64,000 nt of DNA from Bradyrhizobium vignae (GTDB lineage Bacteria > Pseudomonadota > Alphaproteobacteria > Rhizobiales > Xanthobacteraceae): NCBI RefSeq assembly GCF_004114425.1, contig NZ_RDQF01000009.1:1-64000 (forward strand), in the 5' to 3' direction. A program made the position numbers and the translations under genes. Under the pieces are notes generated by a model. The model made no database searches. It was not told where the DNA came from and was given only the letters and a program-made list of their open reading frames with translations. Below, piece by piece: positions 6,875 to 15,178 of the stretch (position 1 is the first letter of the stretch; every line of letters starts with the position of its first letter).

Positions 6875-9115
6875 ATGGACGCCACCGAGCTTCCGACCGA
6901 CGAGGTCAGGCAGATGCTCCGGGACTCCCTGCGCGGGTTTCTCGGCGAGCAGTGGGATGCCGATTGCCTCAGGCTTGGCTCCAAGCCGCAGGAAGTTGCG
7001 GCGATGTGGGCCAAGCTGGTTGGCCAGGGCGTTGCCGGTCTCGGCTCCGCTGCCGAGGAAGGGGGCTTGCGCGAGATCGCTGTCGTGCTCGCCGAGCTCG
7101 GGCGCGCGGTGTGTTCTGCGCCGATGTGGTCGGCTGCGCTGGCCAATTTCGCGCTTTCGACGGCAAGGTCGGAACTCGCCGCTGATTGTCTTGAGAAGCT
7201 GCATAACGGGACGGCTCGGCTCGCCTTCGCGTTTGGAGCGCTCGATCCCGATGCGGGCGCCGGCGCTCTCCGGGTTCGGGAGGGCAGAGCAGACGGGGTG
7301 CTCCGGCTCGTGGAAGCCGCGGATAGCTGCACGCATCTCCTGGTTGCCATCGACCCCGCGCTCCTGGGCCTCGTGGCGCTGGATGCCGCCGGCGTCGCAA
7401 TTGTCCCGACGCGGGCCATGGGTGCCTGGGGGACTTGCGAGGTGCGTCTCAGTTCGGCGCCGATCAGCCTCATCGCGATCGAGGCGGGCATTATCGACGA
7501 TCTCTTGCTGAGGGGAAAGCTGGCGCTGATGGCGCGAGCGCACGGTGCCGCCCAGCGAGGGTTCGAGCTCGCCACGGACTATGCCAAGGAACGGCATCAA
7601 TTCGGTCAGCCGATCGGCCGCTTCCAGGCCATCCAGCACAAGCTTGCCAATGGCTTCATCGCCCTGGAAGGGGTGCGGCTGATCATTGATCATGCGGCCA
7701 GACTTCACGATCGCGACGATCGCGAATGGCGCTACTTCGCCCATGCGGCTGTCGCTTTTGCGAGCGATGCGTTGCGACGCGTCTCGCTCGAGACGCATCA
7801 CGCATTCGGCGCGATCGGTTATGCCGATGAGCACGAGGCACCGCTGCATTTCAAGCGGGTGCATCTCGACACCATCATGCTGGGCGGGGCGGCTCCGGCG
7901 AAAAAATGGCTGGCATGCGCGTTGCTGGAGCCGGGCAGTTCGGGCCTGCCTGAATATGATCTTGGCCCGGCCGGCAATTCGCTGCGCGAGCAGGTGAAAG
8001 ATTGGCTGGAGCGGCATTGGTCGGGAGACCGGAAGGCCAAGTTCGATCGCAAGCCGTTCGCCAAGCGCGAGTTCGATGCCGACTTCGCGCGCGATATCGG
8101 CGAGACCGGCTGGATCGGTCTTGGCTGGGCCCGGGAATTCGGCGGCCAAGCCCGTTCGCCGCTCGAGCAGATCGCGTTCGTGGAAACGATGGAGCGGGGC
8201 GAAGCGCCACGCATCGGCGCCGCGATCCAGGCCAATGCCCTGATGATGTTCGGAACGCCCGAGCAGCAGCAACGCTATTTGCCCGAGATCCTGCGCGGCG
8301 AGGCCATGCACGGGATGGGCTACAGCGAACCGCAGGCGGGCTCGGATCTTGCGGCGCTGCGCACCAGCGCGGTGCGCGATGGCGATCACTGGGTCATCAA
8401 CGGCCAGAAGATCTGGACCACGACCTGGTGGGGCAAATACATGTTCCTGGCCGCGCGCACCGACAAGGACGCCAGGCCGCCGCACGCCGGCGTCAGCATG
8501 TTCATCGTGCCCATGGACGCCGAGGGGATCACGGTCCGGCCGGCAACCACGATGTATGACGGCTCCTTCGCCGACATCTTCTACGACAACGTTCGCATTC
8601 CCCTGGAAAACCTCGTTGGCGAGGTCAATGGGGGCTGGAAGGTCCTGACCGGCGCGCTCGCTTTCGAGCGCGGGCTGGTCGGCGGCGGCATCGTCCTGAA
8701 GGTCGCTCACGCCTTCGAGCAACTGCGCGGGCATGTCATGGAGAGGGACGCTGCGGGAATGGCGCTCAGCGACGATCCCATCGTGCGCGACAGGATGGCG
8801 ACGTTGGCTGCAGAGATCGAGATCGGGCGTCAATTGATGATGCATTGCGCTGAGCTTGCCGCGGACGGGGTAACCCCGCCGGAGTACGGCGCGATCAGCA
8901 AGGTGTTCTCGGGGGAGCTGATGGAGCGCTTCGGCGAGGCAGCCCTCGACATCCTCGGCGCGAGGGCGGCGCTGTCGGAGCAGATGCCTGGCGCGATCGA
9001 CAACGGCCGTTTCGAGCAGAACCTGCGTCATTCGCTGATGTGGGTGATCAGCATCGGCACCAACGAGATCCAGCGCAGCCTCATCGCACAACGGGCGCTT
9101 GGGCTACCCAGATAG
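6875..9115 (+). CDS. Two-domain fused acyl-CoA dehydrogenase (FadE34/ChsE3-like architecture)
   Basis: The 746-residue protein contains two complete acyl-CoA dehydrogenase modules in tandem. The first (about 1-345) is degenerate, with FGAIGYADEHEAPLHFKR but no catalytic base in either usual place. The second (about 365-746) has the FAD/substrate loop [15 protein letters not shown] and ends in ISIGTNEIQRSLIAQR. It lacks the EGT glutamate but has a glutamate in AFERGLVG, the position used by isovaleryl- and long-chain-type dehydrogenases. Single-chain double dehydrogenases of this kind are known from mycobacterial cholesterol side-chain oxidation (FadE34/ChsE3), where one half is catalytic and the other helps form the FAD site. 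That suggests a bulky, polycyclic or branched acyl-CoA substrate. Start ATG 6875 is chosen over a TTG at 6854. It is 8 bp after the hydratase and 8 bp before a CoA-transferase. Confidence 0.9.
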   Translation: MDATELPTDEVRQMLRDSLRGFLGEQWDADCLRLGSKPQEVAAMWAKLVGQGVAGLGSAAEEGGLREIAVVLAELGRAVCSAPMWSAALANFALSTARSELAADCLEKLHNGTARLAFAFGALDPDAGAGALRVREGRADGVLRLVEAADSCTHLLVAIDPALLGLVALDAAGVAIVPTRAMGAWGTCEVRLSSAPISLIAIEAGIIDDLLLRGKLALMARAHGAAQRGFELATDYAKERHQFGQPIGRFQAIQHKLANGFIALEGVRLIIDHAARLHDRDDREWRYFAHAAVAFASDALRRVSLETHHAFGAIGYADEHEAPLHFKRVHLDTIMLGGAAPAKKWLACALLEPGSSGLPEYDLGPAGNSLREQVKDWLERHWSGDRKAKFDRKPFAKREFDADFARDIGETGWIGLGWAREFGGQARSPLEQIAFVETMERGEAPRIGAAIQANALMMFGTPEQQQRYLPEILRGEAMHGMGYSEPQAGSDLAALRTSAVRDGDHWVINGQKIWTTTWWGKYMFLAARTDKDARPPHAGVSMFIVPMDAEGITVRPATTMYDGSFADIFYDNVRIPLENLVGEVNGGWKVLTGALAFERGLVGGGIVLKVAHAFEQLRGHVMERDAAGMALSDDPIVRDRMATLAAEIEIGRQLMMHCAELAADGVTPPEYGAISKVFSGELMERFGEAALDILGARAALSEQMPGAIDNGRFEQNLRHSLMWVISIGTNEIQRSLIAQRALGLPR

Positions 9116-9123
9116 GAGTGAGC

Positions 9124-10332
9124 ATGCAGGTGCAGGAGATCACGAATCTGCCGCTGGAGGGCGTCCGCGTGCTCGACTTCTCGATCATGCTGGCCGGTCC
9201 CTATTGCGCGAGGCTGCTTGCCGATGCCGGCGCGGAGGTCATCAAGATCGAGCCGCCCGAGGGTGATGACATGCGTCTGCGGGCCCCGTTGCGGGGCGGC
9301 CAGAGTGCCTATTTCGGCCAGCTCAATGCCGGCAAGCGCAGCCTTGCGCTTGACCTGAAAAATCCCGAGGCGATCGAACTGGTCCGCCGGTTGGTCAAGG
9401 AGACCGATATCCTGGTCGAGAATTTCCGGCCGGGCGTGATGGACCGGCTTGGCCTTGGCTACGAGGCGCTGCGCGCGATCAATCCGCGCCTGATCTACTG
9501 CTCGATCTCGGGCTACGGGCAAACGGGACCGGCCGCCGAGCGCGCTGCCTACGCCATGATCGTTCACGCCGAGAGCGGCTTCGACCGCTCGTTGATGCGG
9601 TATGCGGGCGATCGCGACCGGCCGGCGGCGGGGGCCGTTTTCGTTGCGGATGTGCTCGGCGGGATCTTTGGCTATTCGGCGATCCAGACCGCCATGGTCC
9701 AGCGCGCGCGAACGGGGACGGGCCAAAGGATCGACGTGGCCCTGATGGATTGCATGCTCAACCTGCTCGTCTACGAATTGCAGGAAGCGCAGTTCGCCCC
9801 GCAAGCGCCGCGCGCCGCCTATGGTCCGGTGCGGGCTTCCGACGGCGACATCCTGGTTGCGCCGATCACGCCTCGAAATTTCGCTGCGCTGTGCGAGGTG
9901 ACGGGGCAGGGTGATCTCGCGAACGATCCGCGCTTCAAGACGGTACCGGGCCGCGCGGCCAACTGGAGCGCGATGATGCAGGTCGTCGAGAAATGGTCCG
10001 AGCAGCATACGGTGCGCGAGTGCATGGCCGCCCTCGACAAGGCCGGCGTTCCCAGTGCCGAATATCGCGATCCGGGAGCCGCCTTGACCGACCCGCATCT
10101 CTTGCAGCGCGGTGCATTCGCGACGATCGCCGATAGCGCTGGGGAATTCCTGGGCGTCAATACGCCCTGGAAGATGTCGAGCGGATCGACCGCCATGCGG
10201 CGGGAGATTCCCGCGGTCGGGGCGCACCGGGACGAATTGCTGTCCCGGGTCCTCGGCCTGTCGGGCGAGGCCATCGCCGGCCTCGCTGACGCCGGAGTGT
10301 TTGGAAGCGCCAGCACCCGGTCGAAAGGCTAG
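9124..10332 (+). CDS. Family III CoA-transferase (CaiB/BaiF/Frc)
   Basis: These enzymes move CoA between carboxylic acids through an aspartyl-CoA thioester. The 402-residue protein shows the family start VRVLDFSIMLAGPYCARLLA, the ADAGAEVIKIEPPEGDD CoA-binding segment and the characteristic LNAGKRSLALDLKNPE block. The probable catalytic aspartate is in FVADVLGGIFGY near residue 178. The start is set by an AGGAG site just upstream of ATG 9124. It lies between the fused dehydrogenase and the alcohol dehydrogenase in an apparent operon. Together they could oxidise an alcohol, activate the acid by CoA transfer and begin beta-oxidation, but this order is inference. Confidence 0.92.
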   Translation: MQVQEITNLPLEGVRVLDFSIMLAGPYCARLLADAGAEVIKIEPPEGDDMRLRAPLRGGQSAYFGQLNAGKRSLALDLKNPEAIELVRRLVKETDILVENFRPGVMDRLGLGYEALRAINPRLIYCSISGYGQTGPAAERAAYAMIVHAESGFDRSLMRYAGDRDRPAAGAVFVADVLGGIFGYSAIQTAMVQRARTGTGQRIDVALMDCMLNLLVYELQEAQFAPQAPRAAYGPVRASDGDILVAPITPRNFAALCEVTGQGDLANDPRFKTVPGRAANWSAMMQVVEKWSEQHTVRECMAALDKAGVPSAEYRDPGAALTDPHLLQRGAFATIADSAGEFLGVNTPWKMSSGSTAMRREIPAVGAHRDELLSRVLGLSGEAIAGLADAGVFGSASTRSKG

Positions 10333-10362
10333 TTCACATCAGCACGCCGGAGGGCAGCATCC

Positions 10363-11475
10363 ATGAAGATCATCGCTGCGATAGCAAATGGGCCGCGCGA
10401 TCCTTTCGAGATCGTCCCTTGCGAACTCTCGGCCCCACGCGGCGGCGAAGTCCTTGTCCGGGTGCACGCGTGCGGCATCTGTCACACAGATCTCGCGGTC
10501 AAGTATGGGCACATTCCGGTGCAGATGCCGAAGGTTCTGGGCCATGAAGGCGCGGGCGTGATCGAGCAGGTCGGCCTCGGCGTGACGTCGTTCCGGCCCG
10601 GCGACCATGTGCTCATGAGCTATGGCTCCTGCGGCGAGTGCCCGAATTGTTGCGACGGCGCGCTCGGCTATTGCGACCATTTTCGTGCCATCAACTTGTT
10701 CGGAAACAGGTCTGGCGGCTCGGCGCTGTCGCGTGGCGGGAGCGAACTGGGCGGTCATTTCTTCGCGCAATCCGCCTTCGCGACGCACGCAATCGCCACC
10801 ACCAGGAACATCGTCAAGGTCGATGCCGATCTGCCGCTGGATCTTCTTGCGCCGCTCGGATGCGGCATCCAGACCGGCATGGGATCGATCATGAACGTGC
10901 TGCGGCCGCAGGCCGGGACCTCGATTGCCGTGTTCGGCGTCGGCGCCGTCGGTCTGTCCGCCATCATCGCTGCGCGGATCGTCGGTTGCTCGACCATCAT
11001 CGCCGTGGATGTCGTGCCGGAGCGGCTGCGCGTCGCGCGCGAGCTGGGCGCTACCCATGCGGTGTCCGGCCGCGCGGAGAATCCCGCGGCGGAGATCGTC
11101 GAGCTCACGCAGGGCGGTGCGCATTTTTCACTCGACACGACGGGCGTACCGGCGGCGGTGGCAAGCTCGGTCAATTGCCTGCGCGCGCGAGGTGTCAGCG
11201 CGCAGGTCGCGGCCCCGCCCCGGGGAACGATGTATGCAGCCGAAGCCAGTGTGGTGGTCGGGCGGGGAATCTCCATCCGCGGCGTGGTTGAGGGGGATGC
11301 AAATCCCAAGCTGTTCATTCCGCGCATGATCGGCTTCTTCCGCGAAGGCCGATTGCCGCTCGACAAATTCGTCAAGACCTATCCACTCGCGGGGATCAAC
11401 GAGGCCGTTGACGCCCTCGACAGTGGCCGCGTGGTCAAGCCCGTTCTGACCATGGCGGGGATTGGGAGCGCCTAA
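10363..11475 (+). CDS. Zinc-dependent alcohol dehydrogenase (MDR superfamily)
   Basis: This 370-residue medium-chain dehydrogenase has the catalytic-zinc residues CGICHTD and GHEGAG and a structural-zinc loop with four cysteines, CGECPNCCDGALGYC, near residues 90-104. Its Rossmann nucleotide site is FGVGAVGLSAIIAARI, followed by VDVVPERL. The acidic residue after the second strand favours NAD over NADP. Length and motif order resemble aryl-alcohol/benzyl-alcohol dehydrogenases. The substrate is unknown, but the adjacent P450 could supply the alcohol. It starts 30 bp after the CoA-transferase and is followed at 31 bp by the P450. Confidence 0.92.
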   Translation: MKIIAAIANGPRDPFEIVPCELSAPRGGEVLVRVHACGICHTDLAVKYGHIPVQMPKVLGHEGAGVIEQVGLGVTSFRPGDHVLMSYGSCGECPNCCDGALGYCDHFRAINLFGNRSGGSALSRGGSELGGHFFAQSAFATHAIATTRNIVKVDADLPLDLLAPLGCGIQTGMGSIMNVLRPQAGTSIAVFGVGAVGLSAIIAARIVGCSTIIAVDVVPERLRVARELGATHAVSGRAENPAAEIVELTQGGAHFSLDTTGVPAAVASSVNCLRARGVSAQVAAPPRGTMYAAEASVVVGRGISIRGVVEGDANPKLFIPRMIGFFREGRLPLDKFVKTYPLAGINEAVDALDSGRVVKPVLTMAGIGSA

Positions 11476-11506
11476 CAAGACATAAAACAAGCAGGGAGGA
11501 GGAACG

Positions 11507-12742
11507 ATGCTCGACATCGCAACGGATAATGCAATCGCCGATCACAGAACCTATGGCAATGTCGGTCTGCAGCACCGGCTCTTCGGCGAACTGCGGCGGG
11601 AAGATCCGGTCCATTGGACGCAACCTCAAGGGTATCGTCCGTTCTGGACCATCACAAAATACGCCGACATCATCGAGATCGAGCGCCAGGCCGATCGCTT
11701 CATCAACGCGCCGCGAACCAAGCTTCTCAGCATCGACTTCGAAAGCAAGGTGAGAGAGGCGATGAGCGGCAAGCCCATGCTGGTCCGGGCTTTGCCGCAG
11801 ATGGATAATCCCGATCACGGCAAGTATCAGAAGCTCACCCACGCCTGGTTTCAGCCCCGGCACATCCGGACATTGTCCGAGCGCATGGCGGCGCTGGCGA
11901 AGGAGAGCGTCGATCGTCTCGTGGCGATGGGCAACCAGTGCGATTTCTACAATGATATCGCGATCTATTATCCGTTGCGGGTCCTGATGACCATCCTCGG
12001 CCTGCCGCGCAGCGACGAGGGCCGCCTGCTCAAGATCACCCAGGCCTATTTCGGCGGCGGCGATCCCGAGATGCAGAAGGGCTCCGACCTGATCGACGCC
12101 ACGATCGCCTATGTCGACTATTTCAAGGACGTCGCGCGGGAGAGACGGAAAAACCCGCAGGACGACGTGGCGACGGTGATCGCAACGTCCGAGATCGACG
12201 GCCGGCCGATTGAGGATTTCGAGGCCTATTCGTATTATGTCGCACTCGCGAGCGCGGGACACGATACGACGAGCGCGACGATCGCCGGCGGTCTGCTTGC
12301 CCTGATCGAGAACCCCGAGGCTATGGCCCGCCTGCAGCGCGAGCCCGAGTTGCTATCTGACGCCGCGGAGGAGATGGTGCGTTGGGTATCTCCGGTCAAA
12401 CACTTCTTCCGCACCGCCACGGCCGACTACGAGATTCGCGGCAAGACGATCAGGGCCGGGGACAGCATCCTCCTCAGCTATCCCTCGGGCAATCGGGATG
12501 AGGAAGCCTTCGGTCGGCCCTTCCAGTTCATTCCCGATCGGTCGCCCAACCGGCATCTCGGCTACGGCTTCGGCATTCACGCCTGCATCGGACGGCATCT
12601 CGCCAAAGCCGAGATCGTCGCCTTCTTCCGCGAATTCCTCGGCAGGATCGAGCGGGTCGAACTCGCGGGCGCCCCGGCGTGGACCGAAACGTCGTTTCTC
12701 GGCGGCGTGAAACGCTTGCCGATCCGTTATTCGGTGCGGTAG
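11507..12742 (+). CDS. Cytochrome P450
   Basis: The 411-residue soluble bacterial P450 would hydroxylate a C-H bond using O2 and electrons from a ferredoxin and reductase. The I-helix oxygen motif is AGHDTTSATIAGG, the K-helix ExxR is EEMVR, and the haem-ligand loop is YGFGIHACIGRHLAKAE with the invariant cysteine. There is no transmembrane anchor, which is usual for class I bacterial forms. No dedicated ferredoxin gene is adjacent; the ferredoxins in the window belong to Rieske systems. A GGGAGGAGG-like ribosome site precedes ATG 11507. It is the last gene of the 6.0-12.7 kb series and converges with the MarR gene. Confidence 0.95.
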   Translation: MLDIATDNAIADHRTYGNVGLQHRLFGELRREDPVHWTQPQGYRPFWTITKYADIIEIERQADRFINAPRTKLLSIDFESKVREAMSGKPMLVRALPQMDNPDHGKYQKLTHAWFQPRHIRTLSERMAALAKESVDRLVAMGNQCDFYNDIAIYYPLRVLMTILGLPRSDEGRLLKITQAYFGGGDPEMQKGSDLIDATIAYVDYFKDVARERRKNPQDDVATVIATSEIDGRPIEDFEAYSYYVALASAGHDTTSATIAGGLLALIENPEAMARLQREPELLSDAAEEMVRWVSPVKHFFRTATADYEIRGKTIRAGDSILLSYPSGNRDEEAFGRPFQFIPDRSPNRHLGYGFGIHACIGRHLAKAEIVAFFREFLGRIERVELAGAPAWTETSFLGGVKRLPIRYSVR

Positions 12743-12786
12743 CGGAGCGTCGCCGCGCGTGCGCGCCCTCGAAGGCAGGGACAGGG

Positions 12787-13275
12787 TCAGGTCTCTGAGG
12801 ACGAGGGCGCGGCTGCCTTGGCGATCGCGAGCATGCATTTGAGGAAGTGGACGCGGTCCTCCTTGCTCAGGGGGGCGAGCAGGGTGTTCTGAAGCTCGGC
12901 CGCGGCGGGGATGACGCCGAGAAGGGCTTCCTCGCCTTTGGCGGTGATCTGGACCTGGATCGACCGCCGGTCCTCCGCGTTGCTTCGTTTCGAGATCAGC
13001 TTGCGCGCCGTCATGCGCTTGAGCATTTCGCTGAGCGTGTTGCGGTCGCTGCTGATGCGCACGGCGAGGGCGGACGGGGTGAGGGGACCATCCTGATAGA
13101 GTGCGATCAACACACCGAACTGCCGCGGCGTGATGTCGCTCTGGCCGGTCAGGTCCTGATAGAGCAGATCATAGCGGGCCTCGAGCAGTCGAAGCAGATA
13201 CCCAACGCCCCCTTCGAGGCGCCAGTTGCGCGCCATCTCCACCGCGCTCGCATTCTTTTCCCTGGGCGCTGACAT
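12787..13275 (-). CDS. MarR-family transcriptional regulator
   Basis: The 162-residue protein has the MarR layout: dimerising helices at both ends and a central winged helix with ITPRQFGVLIALYQDGPLT, a recognition helix around SSDRNTLSEMLKRM, and the wing motif SNAEDRRSIQVQIT containing the conserved DRR. MarR proteins usually repress divergent operons and release DNA on binding an aromatic or acidic ligand. The gene is divergent from the HicB-like/Rieske operon, and a perfect 12-bp palindrome lies between them at 13426-13437. It converges with the P450 gene. Confidence 0.92.
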   Translation of the reverse strand: MSAPREKNASAVEMARNWRLEGGVGYLLRLLEARYDLLYQDLTGQSDITPRQFGVLIALYQDGPLTPSALAVRISSDRNTLSEMLKRMTARKLISKRSNAEDRRSIQVQITAKGEEALLGVIPAAAELQNTLLAPLSKEDRVHFLKCMLAIAKAAAPSSSET

Positions 13276-13425
13276 GCCGTCGCTGACCTAAACTCTCCTG
13301 GAATCGCTCAGGCGTTAGCAGCTTGTCCGATGGCTCTCAACCCATGGCGGAACGGGCCCAGAGTGCTGGCGTCCGGAAAAGCCGGCGCGATCGGATTTGC
13401 TATTGCAAGCCATTCGCCGATATAG

Positions 13426-13437
13426 TACGTATACGTA
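13426..13437. promoter_or_regulatory. Perfect palindrome TACGTATACGTA, candidate MarR operator
   Basis: A self-complementary 12-mer lies midway between the divergent MarR gene (start 13275) and the HicB-like/Rieske operon (start 13479). Its outer bases (TAC at the left, GTA at the right) recall the element repeated through module II, but only 6 of 13 positions agree, so it is treated as a separate site. Binding by the neighbouring MarR protein is inference. Confidence 0.5.
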
Positions 13438-13478
13438 TCAAACAGGGGCGCAACAGCCGCTCTGCCGGGGAGGACTGC

Positions 13479-13847
13479 TTGGATCTGCGGAAGCTGCTGT
13501 CGATTCCCTATCTTCTCGAAGCCGAGGCGGTCGAAACCGAACCCGGTCGGTGGCTCGTACGCCTGGCCTATCCCGAACTGCCCGGCTGCAGTGCGGAAGG
13601 CGCGGTGGTCGAGGAAGCCCTGCGGGATCTCGAGCGGCGCCGCATCGAGACGATCATCGGCCTCGTCGAGGCCGGGACATTGCCACCCATTCCACGCCAG
13701 CCACTGGCCTCGGCCGATCCGCTCTGGACCGCACGCGATCTCGGACTGTCGGCGCGGGTTGCAGCGCTCCTGGGCACTGCCCCAGAGCAAGCCAGCGACG
13801 GAATCCCACTGAAGGAGGAAGCAGATGTTGTCGCGCGAGGACAATGA
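13479..13847 (+). CDS. HicB-like domain protein
   Basis: From a TTG start at 13479, preceded by GGGGAGG, the frame encodes 122 residues. The central part (VRLAYPELPGCSAEGAVVEEALRDL) matches the HicB partial RNase-H-like fold, which in toxin-antitoxin systems is the antitoxin. There is no HicA toxin nearby and no DNA-binding tail is obvious; the C-terminal half is unassigned. Its stop overlaps the Rieske oxygenase start by 23 bp, so the two are probably translationally coupled and the protein may work with the oxygenase rather than in a toxin pair. The longer in-frame ATG at 13323 would start upstream of the palindrome and is less likely. Confidence 0.6.
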   Translation: MDLRKLLSIPYLLEAEAVETEPGRWLVRLAYPELPGCSAEGAVVEEALRDLERRRIETIIGLVEAGTLPPIPRQPLASADPLWTARDLGLSARVAALLGTAPEQASDGIPLKEEADVVARGQ

Positions 13848-15144
13848 ACGTCTCGTCAGGGTCGGCAAGGGCACGCCGCTTGGAGACCTGTTCCGTCTCT
13901 ACTGGATTCCCTTCCTGCCGTCCGCGGACGTGGCCAGAGACGGCCAGCCGAAGCGGGTCAGGCTGCTCGGAGAGGACCTTGTTGCCTTCCGGGATTCAGA
14001 GGGACGCGTCGGGCTGGTCGACCAGGCCTGTCCGCATCGCGGCGCGCCGATGGTGTTCGCGAGGAACGAGGATTGCGGCCTGCGATGCGTCTACCACGGC
14101 TGGAAATTCGACGTCACCGGCGCCACGACGGATATGCCGGCCGAGCCGGTCCGCAGCCGCTTGAAGGAGCGCGTGAGGATCAAGGCATATCCGTGCCGGG
14201 AGCGGAACGGGATGATCTGGACCTATATGGGGCCCGACCAGGCTGATCTTCCGCCGCTGCCGAACGTGGAATGGAATCTGGTGCCGCAGGAGCAGGTGCA
14301 TATCTCGCTGCGCGTGCAGGAGTGCAACTGGCTTCAGGCGGTCGAGGGTGAGATCGATTCCGCCCACGCGCCGCTGCTGCATGGGCGGCTGGACGCGCAG
14401 GGTACGACCAGCGCCTGGATCCAGAAGCGCGATCTGCGTCCGACATTCGAATGCATCAAGCAGGACTTCGGTATGAGCATCGCGGCGCGGCGCAATTACG
14501 ATGCCAATACGCTGTACTGGCGCGTCAACCAGTTCATGCTGCCGTTCTATACGCTGGTCCCGCCGCTGATGCCGTTTCCGGATCTCAGCGGCCATGCCTG
14601 GGTGCCGATCGATGATGAGAACACGCTCTGCATCATGTTCTCGTATCACCCCTCGCAACCCCTGCTGCCGAAAACCCGCCAGGTCTTTGCCGACGGGCAC
14701 AATGGCCGCGAGAGCGGGCATGCCAGCCGCCACGCGCTGGTCGACCATCCGGTGACGGTGCCCTATGCGGGCTATTGGACGAAGTACAATCCGCAGAACG
14801 GCTTCCAGTTCGACTACCAGGCGCAGCAGACGACCTGGTTCTCGGGCCTGCCGGGCTTGTGGGTGCAGGACGGGGCCTGCCAGAGCGGCGTGTCGCCGAT
14901 CTTCGACCGGACCAGGGAAAACCTCTGCTCGAGCGACACCGGAATCGCGATGACCCGGCGCTTCATCCTGGAAGCGCTCGGGGCCTATCGCGATCACGGA
15001 ACCAAGCCGAAAGGGGTGACGGACCCCGACGTGTTCATGGTCCGGGCGGTGTCGATGCGGCTGCCGCCGGAGGAGTCGTGGGTCGATGTCGGTGCGCCCT
15101 TCATGCGCGCCAGGCTCGGCGCCGATTTCGGATACGAGATGTGA
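13825..15144 (+). CDS. Rieske non-haem iron oxygenase, alpha subunit (phthalate dioxygenase type)
   Basis: This is the terminal oxygenase of a two-component system that hydroxylates a ring or demethylates using O2. The N-terminal Rieske cluster has CPHRGAP and CVYHGW (Cys-x-His and Cys-x-x-His ligands). The mononuclear iron site is IDSAHAPLLHG, with the Asp-x2-His-x4-His pattern around residue 180. At 439 residues it fits the phthalate 4,5-dioxygenase/PobA-like homomultimeric class, which needs no beta subunit. The reductase gene follows at 35 bp. It overlaps the HicB-like gene upstream. Substrate unknown. Confidence 0.93.
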   Translation: MLSREDNERLVRVGKGTPLGDLFRLYWIPFLPSADVARDGQPKRVRLLGEDLVAFRDSEGRVGLVDQACPHRGAPMVFARNEDCGLRCVYHGWKFDVTGATTDMPAEPVRSRLKERVRIKAYPCRERNGMIWTYMGPDQADLPPLPNVEWNLVPQEQVHISLRVQECNWLQAVEGEIDSAHAPLLHGRLDAQGTTSAWIQKRDLRPTFECIKQDFGMSIAARRNYDANTLYWRVNQFMLPFYTLVPPLMPFPDLSGHAWVPIDDENTLCIMFSYHPSQPLLPKTRQVFADGHNGRESGHASRHALVDHPVTVPYAGYWTKYNPQNGFQFDYQAQQTTWFSGLPGLWVQDGACQSGVSPIFDRTRENLCSSDTGIAMTRRFILEALGAYRDHGTKPKGVTDPDVFMVRAVSMRLPPEESWVDVGAPFMRARLGADFGYEM

Positions 15145-15178
15145 GCCCTTCGATGGCAGTCCCGCGGAGGCGCGCGTC

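Noticed and set aside
5611..7575. 654-codon minus-strand frame across the GntR, hydratase and dehydrogenase genes
   Set aside because: Spans three convincing plus-strand genes and shows no domain or ribosome site.
6830..9091. 753-codon minus-strand frame opposite the fused acyl-CoA dehydrogenase
   Set aside because: It is the antisense shadow of a strongly conserved enzyme in GC-rich DNA; its translation has no recognisable domain.
13479..13847. HicAB toxin-antitoxin module
   Set aside because: Only a HicB-like domain is present; no small HicA-type frame occurs on either side, and the gene is coupled to an oxygenase.
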